In this document: positions 22,407 through 32,438 of the stretch, in pieces
How positions within the stretch are numbered: position 1 is the first letter of the stretch
Layout of the letters: each line of letters opens with the position of its first letter
Source: Labia minor
Lineage: Eukaryota; Arthropoda; Insecta; Dermaptera; Spongiphoridae
Length of the DNA: 64,000 nucleotides
Reading direction: 5' to 3'
NCBI GenBank assembly: GCA_963082975.1
Contig: OY720344.1
Coordinates: 79,534,053 to 79,598,052 of the forward strand
Notes under the pieces: generated by a model
The model's input: only the letters and a program-made list of their open reading frames with translations
Told to the model about the DNA's origin: nothing
Database searches by the model: none
Position numbers and translations under genes: made by a program

Positions 22407-24266
22407 ATGGATCGTTGGCTACAAACTGGTTCAACACAGAAACGGAAAGAATCAGATGATGAGGCATCAACAGCAAACTCTACCAAGAAACGCAAAACTA
22501 GAAAATATTCGGATGATTATTTATCATTTGGATTTACTTATATTTGCAACAATGATGTGGAAAGACCAGTCTGCGTTCTATGTCAGGAAAGTTTATCCAA
22601 TGAAAGTATGAAACCTGCTAATCTCAGACGTCATTTACAAACAAAGCACAGCGAGCATGTTAGTAAGTCTATCGAATTTTTTAAAATGAAAAAAGAAGAA
22701 CTTAATTCAAGTCAGAAATTGATGGTAAAGACGGGATCTGGTGGTATGAGTAAGAAAGCAGTAATGGCATCATATGAAGTAGCTCTACTTATTGCTAAAG
22801 CAGGAAAGCCGCATAATATAGCAGAGCAATTAATTCTTCCTGCTACAAAAGTAATTACAAATATAATGTTAGGAACTAAAGCAGCAAACGATATAAATTT
22901 GATTTCATTATCAAATGATACGGTTAAGAATAGGATTGAAGACATGTCATGTAATATAAAAGAAGAATTAATATCGAGAGTGCGCAAAAGTCACTATTAC
23001 TCATTACAATTGGATGAAAGTACTGATGTCACTAATAATGCCAATTTGTTAGCTTTCATTAGATATGAGTTTGAAAATCAAATACAAGAAGATGTATTGT
23101 TTTGTGATTCACTACCTTCACGAACGACAGCTAATGACATATTTAACAGTTTGAATAATTTTATAACCGAAAATGAAATAGAGTGGGCAAAATGTGTTGG
23201 AATTTGCACTGATGGTGCTCGTGCAATGTCAGGTACAAGAACTGGATTGATTGCTCTTATTAAAAATGTTGCGCCTCAGGTTGTTTGGAATCATTGCTGC
23301 ATTCACAGAGAATCATTAGCAGCCAAAAATATGTCACCAGATTTGAAAAGAACATTAGACGAAGTAGTTAAAATTGTCAATTTCATTAAGGCTCGTCCAC
23401 TTAATTCCAGAGTTTTTAAAATTTTGTGTGAGGAAATGGGTAGTCAACATACACATTTATTATTACATACAGATGTACGTTGGTTGTCCCGCGGGAAAGT
23501 ACTCATTCGCCTTTTTGAGCTTCGAGATGAAATACGATTGTTTTTAATAGATGCGCATTTTGAACTGACCGAATGTTTCAATGATTTTATCTGGTTAGCT
23601 AAGGTGGCTTACTTGACTGATATTTTTACAAAATTGAACGAACTTAATTTGAGCCTGCAAGGTACTGTTGTAAATATATTTAAAGTTGAAGATAAAATAG
23701 AAGCAATGATTAAAAAAATCGACTTGTGGTCGAAACGCATCCAGAACGGTGTATATGAGTCTTTTCCAACTCTCAATGATTTCATAGAAAGCTCCAGTGA
23801 AAAATTGCTTAATCAAACGCGTCAATTATTTGTTGAACATTTAATTACTTTGAAAAGCAACTTCAGGAAGTATTTTTCTACTCCTGATCCTTGCAATAAC
23901 TGGATCAGAGATCCATTTAATATGGAAATTACAAATACTAAACATTTATCTGCACCTGAACAAGATATTCTCGTGGAATTATCATGTGATACAACTTATA
24001 AACTAAAATTTAACAAAACTGAATTGAGCAACTTTTGGTTACTTCTCAGGTCAGATTATCCTGCGCTTGCAAATAAAGCACTTCAACACTTGATTCCATT
24101 CTGCACAACATATTTATGCGAACAAGCTTTTTCGGTACTATTTTATATTAAGTCTAAATATAGAAACAAATTAAATGTAGAGCCGGATCTTAGATTAAAA
24201 GTTTCCAATATTAAGCCAGATATTGAGATTCTTGTTTCAAGAAAACAACTGCATACATCTCATTAA
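22407..24266 (+). CDS. hAT family transposase with BED zinc finger (ZBED5/SCAND3/FAM200-like), intact
   Basis: A 619-aa DDE-type transposase that would bind its element's ends, cut and paste it, and create 8-bp duplications. It begins MDRWL, common in this clade, and has a basic KKRKTRK stretch near residue 27 that may act as a nuclear signal. A BED-type zinc finger uses C56, C59, H76 and H81. Catalytic candidates are D203 (in LQLDESTDVT), D269 (in CVGICTDGARAM) and E572 (in CEQAFSVL). The CCxH motif at 297-300 (WNHCCIHRES) and DVRWLSRGK further on are typical insertion-domain features. The C-terminus is the hAT dimerisation region. No stop or frameshift; length fits the family. The start is the first ATG before MDRWL, 1081 bp from the left end. 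An upstream ATG at 22384 opens only a 75-codon alternative frame. Whether it is active is inference from integrity. Confidence 0.97.
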   Translation: MDRWLQTGSTQKRKESDDEASTANSTKKRKTRKYSDDYLSFGFTYICNNDVERPVCVLCQESLSNESMKPANLRRHLQTKHSEHVSKSIEFFKMKKEELNSSQKLMVKTGSGGMSKKAVMASYEVALLIAKAGKPHNIAEQLILPATKVITNIMLGTKAANDINLISLSNDTVKNRIEDMSCNIKEELISRVRKSHYYSLQLDESTDVTNNANLLAFIRYEFENQIQEDVLFCDSLPSRTTANDIFNSLNNFITENEIEWAKCVGICTDGARAMSGTRTGLIALIKNVAPQVVWNHCCIHRESLAAKNMSPDLKRTLDEVVKIVNFIKARPLNSRVFKILCEEMGSQHTHLLLHTDVRWLSRGKVLIRLFELRDEIRLFLIDAHFELTECFNDFIWLAKVAYLTDIFTKLNELNLSLQGTVVNIFKVEDKIEAMIKKIDLWSKRIQNGVYESFPTLNDFIESSSEKLLNQTRQLFVEHLITLKSNFRKYFSTPDPCNNWIRDPFNMEITNTKHLSAPEQDILVELSCDTTYKLKFNKTELSNFWLLLRSDYPALANKALQHLIPFCTTYLCEQAFSVLFYIKSKYRNKLNVEPDLRLKVSNIKPDIEILVSRKQLHTSH

Positions 24267-24301
24267 ATATGTAAGTTATATTTAATGAGATAGATGCAGT
24301 T
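24247..24301. other. 24-bp-arm hairpin spanning the transposase stop codon
   Basis: Arms AACTGCATACATCTCATTAA... and its near-perfect inverse (22 of 24 pairs) enclose the 7-base loop GTAAGTT. The TAA stop (24264-24266) sits in the left arm. The same structure occurs in copy 2 (32384-32438). Possible roles are mRNA end formation or stability; nothing proves one. Confidence 0.7.
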
Positions 24302-24660
24302 ATTTTTTAAAATATTTCTTATTTAATATTTTCTGAAAAAAATTATAAAATATTTATATGAATTTAATGTAAGTACCCATTATAATTTGTGAGATTTGTT
24401 GCTATGACAATGTTTGTATTTTCTTTCTTCAATATTATAATTTCTAATAAAATGTGTTCTACAATATGCAAAAAAATCGTTATTCACCAATCACTGTTAG
24501 AAATATTCATCATATATCCTTGTCCTTATGAGATCGTAAGCCAGAAATTAATTAATAAAATGACGTAAAGTACCTAAAGTTGTGATGGGGGTCCGTCAAA
24601 AAAAATTTTTTCAAGTGGGGGTCCGTGGAGTACATAAGTTTAAGAACCTATGCCCTAGCA

Positions 24661-26140
24661 TAAGAAAAACAAGAAAAAGATTAAAAGGATTCGTTATATT
24701 GTTCATACAACAACTTTACCTTGTTTAGACGTCAATGAGATTGGCAGGTGCTCTACTTTCATAGGATGTTGAAAAACAAAGAGGTTAATTATTTTTATTC
24801 ATTATTATTGTTATTATTACATTAATTTAAATTTCAATTCAATTTTAAATTATAATTTAATTTTTAAAAAAAAATTATATATTTGGGTATTAATGATTAG
24901 GTACATTAAGTAAATACTTATCTTTCATTTATTAGATTATGAAAGTATAATAGAACTTATTTAAAAGATTTATTTTTAAAACAATCAACTCAACGTTATA
25001 ATGTTATAATAAACTTTATTAGAATGCTCGTATACATATAATAAATAGAATCGGAACATACATTGATAAGTCAATTTTTCTATAGTAATGTTTTTTTTCT
25101 ACGAAAAATTTAATGAAAAAATAATATTAAATATTTATTCATTTTTATAATTTAATAAATACATTCTATTTAAAAAAAAGAAAGAAAATAGTTTCCATTA
25201 AATACATAATTAAATGATTTGATATTTTATTTTCATTGCTTGATTTTTATTGAATATTTTTAATTATAATGAAATTTGAGAAAATGCAAAGTTACAGACT
25301 TGAGACAATTTATAAAAATTAAGACATGAAAAATTTTAAAGTCACTTTTGGATTCTAGAGGTCATGAAACGTGAAGATATGCAAAAAAATTTAAATTCTG
25401 AGCAATGTGCAGACAAAAACCTTTTTTTATATATGTATAGATATTATATTCTATTTATTTTTTTTCAAATATTAAAAAAAAATATCTCAACAAAAATTCC
25501 AATTTATATTAAAATATAGTGTGTAAAGGCAAAAGAAAAAAATCCAATTTATAAATATTTGTATAAATATTAAAAAAATTTAATAGAAAATATCTAGGCT
25601 GCTTAAACTTAACGGTATTTTGCACTATAAAACGAAGTTTTTTCTTTGTTTTTTTTTTCAATTAATTTCATAAATTTCTTATAAATCCAGCACAATTGAT
25701 TAAAATTAATTAGAAATTAAAAATTATTCGTAAAATTTATTTTTATATGTATTTTTTAAATAACTACTATATGCTTGTATTTATTTATTTTCTTTTAATT
25801 TCTGCTTCCACCCCGTGCACGGTCGTTAGACTAATTGATTAATTAATGCGCGATTGCACACCACTACTCATATATTAACCTGACATGTTCACTGATATGA
25901 TTATGTCTCTGGGATATTAATTTAAATTTAGAGCTTTCTAAAATTATAAGTCTTGATATATCTTCTATTAGTGTTTATGTATCTTAATTAATAATTAATA
26001 TTTGTCACTTTTTAATTATTTAAATTTTTATATAATTAAATATACATATTAACAATTAGATTGGTTTTGCTAATATTAATTATTGTTTAAACTTGACTAG
26101 TATTAATTAAACATTTATTATTAGAACTTGACATTACAGG
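24661..26140. other. AT-rich stretch without recognised features
   Basis: About 1.5 kb of A/T-rich DNA. Slightly more complex sequence at 25806-25860 and a purine-rich patch near 25330-25400, but no gene or element can be supported. Confidence 0.55.
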
Positions 26141-26144
26141 TATT

Positions 26145-26948
26145 TTTACCGACCGACGATAGTAAGGGAGGTATTGTTTTCACACCAAATTTCACATGTG
26201 GAGATTTTTACATATCTCCACGAATCATGCATTTTCTTAACAGAAAAAAGTATTTTTAGCATGATGTCTGTCCGTCCGTCCGTCCGTCCGTCCGTATAGA
26301 TGTGTACAGCCTGAACGGCTCAACCGATTTTGATGAAATTTGGTATATTTACTTAATGCATCAGTGGGATGAATTGATCAACTTTTGGTGCAAATCCGGA
26401 AACCGGAAGTGGTAGTATTAGCGATCGACGATAGGAAGGGAAGGGTTATTTTCACACCAAATTTCACATGAGGAGATTTTTTTATATATCACCACGAATC
26501 ATGCATTTTCTTAACAGAAAAAAGTATTTTTAGCATGATGTCTGTCCGTGCGTCCGTCCGTCCTTCCGTCTGTCCGTATAGATGTGTACAGCCTGAACGG
26601 CTCAACCGATTTTCTCACCAAATTTCACACGAGGAGATTTTTTTATATATCACCACGAATCATGCACTTTGTATTGGTTTTATCCTCGGGAAAATCATAT
26701 TTATTAGTTTTTTCTTGATTTAAAATTATATGACGTCATCCAGCCATTCATGACGTCACAGCCTGGTCTTGCATATATATTATAAATAAAATAAAATTAA
26801 AAATGTTTATATTTATTATTTATGTATCCATATCTGTTTTTTATTACATTAATAGATATATTAAAATTATTTGAAATTGTTTCTGTAGCTGCTAATTAAT
26901 TTACTTCAAACCGTCGGTCGGTTCGGACCTGGCCACAGGTCAACTTAT
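26145..26948 (+). repeat. Family A dispersed repeat, most complete copy
   Basis: About 800 bp, beginning TTTTACCGACCGACGATAGT and ending with AAACCGTCGGTCGGTTCGGA and CCTGGCCACAGGTCAACTTA. CCGACCGACG near the head is the inverse of CGTCGGTCGG near the tail, a short inverted pair. Inside are a (GTCC)n microsatellite at 26269-26294, a second partial internal duplication of the head (26440-26670), the GGAAACCGGAAGTGG block and two TGACGTCA octamers 20 bp apart (26731 and 26751). No ORF longer than 62 aa, so it is non-coding and probably non-autonomous. I do not recognise the superfamily. Confidence 0.8.
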
Positions 26949-26949
26949 T

Positions 26950-27395
26950 TGCTTATAATTATGGAATGTAGTTTTATTTACTTAAAAAAAATAAACATTC
27001 ATATCCAAATATATTATTATAATACTGTTTGAAAATTAAAAAAAATTCAAAATTGAATTGATCATAAATAAAAGATGATATAATAATAATTAATAATATA
27101 ATATAATAATTAATTTAATATTTAAACATTGCTATCTTCACATTGATTACATTTAATGAGGGCAAAGAGACAATAATGTAGTTTCTGAACTCATAGATTT
27201 ATGGCTGCAGTCACTACATTGCTCCAACCTGACATATACTGAGCCTCTTAAGTCAAATTCTTTCCTCCTAATTTCTTCTATATACATTTAAATACCCACT
27301 AATGGTTTTATTACCCCACTGTTAACCAACTTCAGTCATTCTCAAAATCTGTTTTCTATAAATGAACATCTCGCCATTGTTTTTACTATCTCGCC
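26950..27395. other. AT-rich DNA, no gene
   Basis: Near 27380-27412 the inverted pair TACTATCTCGCC/AGAGATAGT matches the end of family B at 60.07-60.1 kb, so a scrap of that family may be present. Nothing else recognised. Confidence 0.4.
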
Positions 27396-27407
27396 AGAGA
27401 TAGTGTA

Positions 27408-27665
27408 GCAAAGTTTAGGTAGAATGCCATTTGCCTGAAAGGGTCTTTTTCAAGATACATGTTAATACAATAACATATTCGTTAAGAATAACATTCAACT
27501 CTATAGAAAAAAATTACAAATGAAAATGAAATACAATGAAATCGTAAATTTAAAAACATTAATTCTAAGTGAAACTGAAAATTAAAAAAGAACAATTACT
27601 TTATTGCATTTGTAACAAAGTACAGGTAGAATGCCATATGACTGCAAGGGTCTCTTTCAAGGGGG
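27408..27665. repeat. Two copies of a roughly 45-bp motif, 204 bp apart
   Basis: GGTAGAATGCCATTTGCCTG...AAGGGTCT (about 27417-27455) recurs as GGTAGAATGCCATATGACTG...AAGGGTCT (about 27623-27660). This is a partial tandem duplication of about 204 bp with diverged middle sequence. Origin unknown. Confidence 0.6.
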
Positions 27666-27789
27666 TCATAAAACTTAAAATTGCGATTGTGGAAAAATTA
27701 TTTTGATAAATAGATGTTTTCACAATACGAGAAGTCAGCGTGAAAGCACGTGCGGAATAATATTTCCACTTCCTACTAAAAGCTGTGGG

Positions 27790-28010
27790 ACAAAATGTTC
27801 ACATTAGTCCTACATATGGTGGGAGGTTGGTGATCACACCCTGAGGAAAACACACACTCTTAGGGGATGGTTCATCCCCTCTTGAAGAAATAAGAGGGGG
27901 ACCCATCGATAAATTACTAAAAAATTTTGTCAAGGGGGCAGAAGAGGCGTTACGGGGAGGTGACATTTTTTTTTTGGCGATGAGAGTCAGTCCATCACAG
28001 ACCCTGAACT
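27790..28010. other. GC-richer segment preceding a LINE tail
   Basis: Contains GGGGATGGTTCATCCCC, a perfect 7-bp-arm hairpin (GGGGATG/CATCCCC), and GAGGGGGACC words. The 79-aa minus ORF (27799-28038) is not recognisable. It may be degenerate LINE sequence. Confidence 0.3.
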
Positions 28011-28310
28011 TGAAATTGGCAGAGATCCGGCCGACCAACTGCGCATAGATGCATTTGAAATATGGTGCTATCGCAGATTATTGCGGATTCCCTGGACCAC
28101 TCAAAAGACAAATGCATCAATTCTTAAGGAACTCAACTTCCAAAAAAGAGTGTCAACAAAATAAAATCAAGGATGCTGGCATATTTTGGTCACCTAGCCA
28201 GAAGAGCTGACGTCATAGAGAGGCTCGTTGTTGAGGGGAAGGTCGCCGGCCGACGCTTCCCGAGAAGATCACGCTTATTTGAGGAGAAAATGGACTGAAT
28301 AATAATAAAA
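28010..28310 (+). pseudogene. LINE endonuclease-reverse transcriptase C-terminal relic
   Basis: The plus-strand reading gives QLRIDAFEIWCYRRLLRIPW followed by TTQKTNASILKELNFQKRVS, a well-known C-terminal signature of invertebrate RTE/CR1-like endonuclease-reverse transcriptases. Frameshifts then follow, but GCWHILVT-like and GRRF/GRSP pieces continue the expected order to a stop at about 28298. It is a 5'-truncated inactive copy. Confidence 0.8.
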
Positions 28311-28369
28311 ACAAATATGCTATTATGCTATTAATTAATTGGGACAATAAAGATTACCATCGATTTTAT

Positions 28370-28415
28370 GTCTTGAGGATGATTCCATCCTGAAGATCGA
28401 AACGTTGGCACAGAA
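28370..28415 (+). other. CGAAACG-type hairpin motif downstream of LINE tail
   Basis: CTTGAGGATGATTCCATCC followed by TGAAGATCGAAACGTTGG. The GGATG/CATCC stem and the terminal CGAAACGTTG recall a motif found near the ends of Penelope-like and other retroelements, and also recall part of a hammerhead ribozyme. The core is too poor to call a ribozyme. Confidence 0.3.
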
Positions 28416-28419
28416 AATT

Positions 28420-28900
28420 TATTTATTTATTCAATATATTTTAACTAACTATTTATTAAAAATACTTTTTTTTATAAACTTTAAGTTAATATTTGAAAAT
28501 AACCTATCAAAGAAAAATAATTAATATAGTTATTATCAACATTTATTTATTTATAAAAAGGGGATATTTTTTAATAAGAAAACTCAGAATTTTAAATAAA
28601 TAATCTTGATTGATTATAATCCGGGATACATGTGTTAAACATTGGTATTATAAATGCAGAATCCATCATATGTCTAAATATATTCGTAAATCGTGTTGTT
28701 CCACAATGAGAACTTTTTTATACCATAAAATTTAATAAATAATTTAAATGAATAGAAAAGTTTTGTTTCGAATGAAATGAATTGAGGTTTTCCCATCTAT
28801 CTACATCTTCTAAAGTATTTAATAATTCAAGAGCCACTGAAAGTTGTGGAAATACTAAATCTACATAGATTTTATTTTAACGTACTTTTATTTATTTATA
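28420..28900. other. AT-rich stretch without recognised features
   Basis: No ORF, element end or RNA-like structure that I can support. Confidence 0.5.
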
Positions 28901-28927
28901 TATTTTTCCTTTTCTCGGTATTTCCAG

Positions 28928-29053
28928 CTGAAAAGCATTTTCCTGGACTTTGTTCCCTCTGGAAAGATTAATGGCCGAGAAACAAATAGAGGCGCTAAAG
29001 CCGCAGATTCATCTCCCTTCCGAATCAGGAGAGCAGCAAATACAATGTTATGA
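28928..29053 (+). other. Weak candidate exon
   Basis: A polypyrimidine tract (about 28900-28924) ending TTTCCAG at 28927 looks like a 3' splice site. From 28928 one frame stays open for 41 codons to TGA at 29051-29053 through sequence clearly less A/T-rich than its surroundings. The encoded residues match nothing I know and there is no clear splice donor. The minus-strand 101-aa ORF over the same interval is equally unrecognised. Confidence 0.2.
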
Positions 29054-29487
29054 TCAAATAGATAGCGATCGAAAGGCAAAAAATACAACCATTTGATGCT
29101 CCCGTCATTTTTTAAAAAAAAGTATTGAAGATACATATTTTGATATAATTTTAGGGTGAATAAATAAAAATAGATAGCGATATAACAATTCAAATCAACT
29201 TATCCTATTATTTATTAAAGTAATAGATTATAATATTATATATGTATCTATTTATTGGAGTATAAGTATGGTGAACGATAGACCTATTTAGATTCGTAAA
29301 AATCATGGTGTTTTAATTGTTAGAAATTTGATCTTTGGCAACTTAAAACGTAATAATAATATTAAATACAAATAGAAAAGAATAAATAAATAATTTTTAA
29401 TTCCAGTTCCTTTAAAATATTTGAAATTTTTTCATTTATTTTTTTAATTATTAGTTAATATTTATTTTAATAATTAGCTAATATACT
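29054..29487. other. AT-rich DNA, no gene
   Basis: Nothing recognised apart from short A/T-rich repeats. Confidence 0.5.
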
Positions 29488-29980
29488 TTTTACCGACGAC
29501 GATAGTAAGGGAGGTATTGTTTTCACACCAAATTTCACATGTGGAGATTTTTACATATCTCCACGAACCATGCATTTTCTTAACAGAAAAAAGTATTTTT
29601 AGCATGATGTCTGTCCGTCTGTCCGTCTGTCCGTCCGTATAGATGTGTACAGCCTGAACGGCTTAACGGATTTTGATGAAATTTGGCATATTTACTTAAT
29701 GCATCAGTGGGATGAATTGATCAACTTTTGGTGCAAATCCGGAAACCGGAAGTGGTAGTATTAGCGATCGACGATAAGAAGGGAAGGGTTATTTTCGCAT
29801 CAAATTTCACATAAGGAGATTTTTTTATATATCACCACGAATCATGCACTTTGTATTGGTTTTATCCTCGAGAAAAATCATATTTATTAGTTTTTTCTTG
29901 ATTTAAAATTATAAGACGTCATCCAGCCATTCATGACGTCACAGCCTGGTCTTGCATATATATTATAAATAAAATAAAAT
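29488..29980 (+). repeat. Family A dispersed repeat, tail missing
   Basis: Starts TTTACCGACGACGATAGT and follows the 26.1-kb copy closely through the (GTCT/GTCC)n tract, the CCGGAAACCGGAAGTGG block and the paired ACGTCA octamers (first mutated to AGACGTCA at 29914, second intact at 29934). It stops before the CGTCGGTCGG tail. Confidence 0.8.
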
Positions 29981-29984
29981 TAAA

Positions 29985-30465
29985 AATTTATTTTCGTGTT
30001 TATTTTTTAATAATTTACTAATTTATATTTATTTATTTATTGTTCTTTTATTAATTAATTTTTAAATAGTTTTATAATTTTTAATATTTTTTCACTAAAA
30101 TATATTATTTATTATTATTTATTATTATTGAGGATCCCAAGTTCCATTCATTTTAATCAGATTGATGCAATGATATAACATTTCATAATTGTAATAAATA
30201 ATTAAAAGTTTGTATATCAATATTTTTTAAAGGGTCGAGCGATAGCTCGGTGTTCCAGGTACTGAAATATTAAAGTCTTATTATAGATTTTTTATTAAAA
30301 ACAATAAGTATATTAATTTCTTTCATGGTAAAAATTTGATCATAACAAATTGCATAGATTTTAAATGTTAGATCTAAAATGATTGGATAAAATTAATAAA
30401 AACTAAACTACTTAAAATCTATGCGGTAGGTATCCATTAAGTATAGAGAAGCATTTGGAATTGTG
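29985..30465. other. AT-rich DNA, no gene
   Basis: Low-complexity A/T sequence. A small GAGCGATAGCTC hairpin near 30237-30248 is the only structure noticed. Confidence 0.5.
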
Positions 30466-30469
30466 TTTG

Positions 30470-30660
30470 ATTAGATACGATTCTGGTGAGGTTGAGAGTT
30501 GAATCGATCTCATTCATTGTGCTGTATAAATAGAGCTTCTGTCCATTCAGTCACTTCATACCCTCAATAATTATTTACATATGCTTATTCAATGTTATGT
30601 AGATGAGTACTATGCTGTATACTCGCTTAGTGTATATTTAACTTAAGGAAGATAGGTACA
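30470..30660 (+). promoter_or_regulatory. Candidate RNA polymerase II core promoter
   Basis: TATAAATAG at 30525-30533 is followed by TTCAGTCAC with TCAGTC at 30547-30552, the arthropod initiator consensus. The first T of TATA to the initiator A is 24 bp, somewhat short of the usual 30. Local sequence is less A/T-rich than its surroundings. The first downstream ATG (about 30581) opens only 21 codons (ATG-CTT-ATT... to TAA). If real, the transcript's coding part lies beyond an intron or the site belongs to a decayed gene or element. Confidence 0.3.
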
Positions 30661-30669
30661 ATATATCAA

Positions 30670-30960
30670 TGTTATGCACAAAATACTTTCAATCAGTTTA
30701 AAGCAAATCCCGTTATTAATTTAATTAAAATTAGTTTGAATTAATATTATTTTTATAATTGGATTTATTTAACTGAACAATGTAACTTAAATGAAACAAT
30801 AAGTGACATGAACTTTATAATTACCATTTGAACGTTAGAACTGATTAAAGAATGTATTATTCAATATTTGTTGTTTTTACTGTATTATTTAAATTATGTT
30901 AAGCATAGACATGGTTTTCCGAGAAATTTTTATCATTTTATAATTTGAGAAAATACGTTA
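30670..30960. other. AT-rich DNA, no gene
   Basis: Nothing recognised. Confidence 0.5.
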
Positions 30961-30964
30961 TTAA

Positions 30965-31205
30965 GTTGAAGGCCCCTGAGTCATTTTACTAAGGTTGAAA
31001 AAATGTTTCTTTCTCTCTGTCTCTCTGTGTGTAGACAAGATTACGTAAAAACGGTTTGAGCTAGAAAAATTAAATTTGGTACACGGGCATTATTCAAAAT
31101 TCGTAGTTTTTTTTATCAACTTTTGAGAAATGTAGATCATTCGGAAGAGGACCATTATCTACCACGTTTTCATTTTTTCCCTCTAAACTTTTTTTTATTT
31201 TTTTG
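30965..31205 (-). repeat. Family B dispersed repeat, partial
   Basis: Inverse of the 59.8-60.0 kb copy: CCCCTGAGTCATTTTACTAA, then a TCTCTCTGTCTCTCTGTGTG tract, GATTACGTAAAAACGGTTTG, TTTTATCAACTTTTGAGAAA and CCACGTTTTCATTTTTTCCC appear in the matching order. Non-coding. Confidence 0.7.
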
Positions 31206-31341
31206 TTTTATTTCTTTTTACAAATCACAATCTAGTTATAAACCTTAACTAATAAGTGATATTTATTTAAATAAAATATATAAGGTTAATGATTTTAAAA
31301 ACATGCAAACATAAGCAGTTTAATCCATTAGTTCATGAGGT

Positions 31342-32032
31342 TTATTCCTTTTTAATCTTCTGGTCAAGAAGTCGAACGGCCTCAGTGTTTGTATGCCTTT
31401 GCAGTCTATTTTGATGAGCTGCTGCAAATCGTTGAATTTCTTCTTTTACCGTCTCTATCTTAAGATCTTGGTGAAGTTCTTCATTTTGAATATACCAAGG
31501 GGCATTGACAACGGCCCTTAGTATTTTGTTTTGGCATCGTTGGATGATTTGTATATTGCTCTTTATAGCAGAGCCCCAGAGCTGACTACCAAAGGTCCAC
31601 ACTGGTTTTAGGACCTGTTCATATAGAAATAATTTGCTATCAATAGACATGACTGAATGTCGCCCCATTAGCCAATACATTTTTCTATATTTTATATTAA
31701 TTTCGTCTCTCTTTTTTTTGACATGAGCTTTTCAGCGTAGCCTTGCATCTAGGGTCATTCCCAAGTATTTTGCTTCATTGGCATATGGAATGATTTTGTT
31801 GTTGAGTATTATCGGCACATAATTTATTCTTTGGTTGGTGAAGTTCACCTGTACCGATTTGGTCTCATTTAAACTGATCCTTCTTTTTTTTCCATTTATG
31901 GACCTTGGTTATAGAGAGGTTCTGTTTCATTGCCGACTCTTCTGGGTCATCTCCAATTGCCAAAATTGCCGTGTCATCCGCAAACGTTGCGGTGGTATTT
32001 CTTTAGATATCAAGTAGATCAGCTGTGTAAAG
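31342..32032 (-). pseudogene. Jockey-clade LINE reverse transcriptase, 3' portion
   Basis: The minus strand continues the reverse transcriptase interrupted by the hAT at 32033-35359. In order it reads LLYTADLL at the junction, the catalytic FADDTAIL box (FADD encoded at 31973-31984), a YANEAKYLGMTLDARL segment, then an open stretch (31342-31680) with QVLKPVWTFGSQLWGSAIKS, IQIIQRCQNKILR and a stop at 31342-31344. This is the usual thumb/C-terminal order of Jockey-like non-LTR elements. At least two frameshifts and several stops separate the pieces, so it is dead. The final 112-aa frame has survived without stops. Confidence 0.88.
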
Positions 32033-32383
32033 CATAGGTTCTTAAACTTATGTACTCCACGGACCCCCACTTGAAAAAATTTTTTTTGACGGACCCCCAT
32101 CACAACTTTAGGTACTTTACGTCATTTTATTAATTAATTTCTGGCTTACGATCTCATAAGGACAAGGATATATGATGAATATTTCTAACAGTGATTGGTG
32201 AATAACGATTTTTTTGCATATTGTAGAACACATTTTATTAGAAATTATAATATTGAAGAAAGAAAATACAAACATTGTCATAGCAACAAATCTCACAAAT
32301 TATAATGGGTACTTACATTAAATTCATATAAATATTTTATAATTTTTTTCAGAAAATATTAAATAAGAAATATTTTAAAAAAT

Positions 32384-32438
32384 AACTGCATCTATCTCAT
32401 TAAATATAACTTACATATTTAATGAGATGTATGCAGTT
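32384..32438. other. Stop-codon hairpin of hAT copy 2
   Basis: Mirror of 24247-24301: 24-bp arms with two mismatches around a 7-base loop, covering the transposase stop codon. Confidence 0.7.

Larger units (their letters stand above)
21326..24652 (+). mobile_element. Complete hAT transposon, copy 1 (3327 bp)
   Basis: The left end is CAGTGGTTCTTAAACTGTGG. The right end, read inward, is CATAGGTTCTTAAACTTATG. Both have nearby GGGGGTCCG words. Perfect 8-bp target duplications CCCTAGCA lie at 21318-21325 and 24653-24660. One long transposase ORF (22407-24266) fills the centre. The left leader holds two tandem arrays and a G-rich segment near 21645-21775. A second copy of exactly the same length lies inverted at 32033-35359. 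The only difference I noticed by eye is one base (A at 21985, G on the equivalent strand of copy 2). Identity, length and intact ORF all argue for very recent movement. Confidence 0.97.

Noticed and set aside
22712..22987. Minus-strand ORFs of 91 and 76 aa within the transposase gene, found in both copies
   Set aside because: Antisense shadows of the intact 619-aa transposase; no start context or independent support.
26535..26723. 62-aa ORF with Ser/Val/Arg repeats
   Set aside because: It is translation of the GTCC microsatellite and neighbouring family A sequence.
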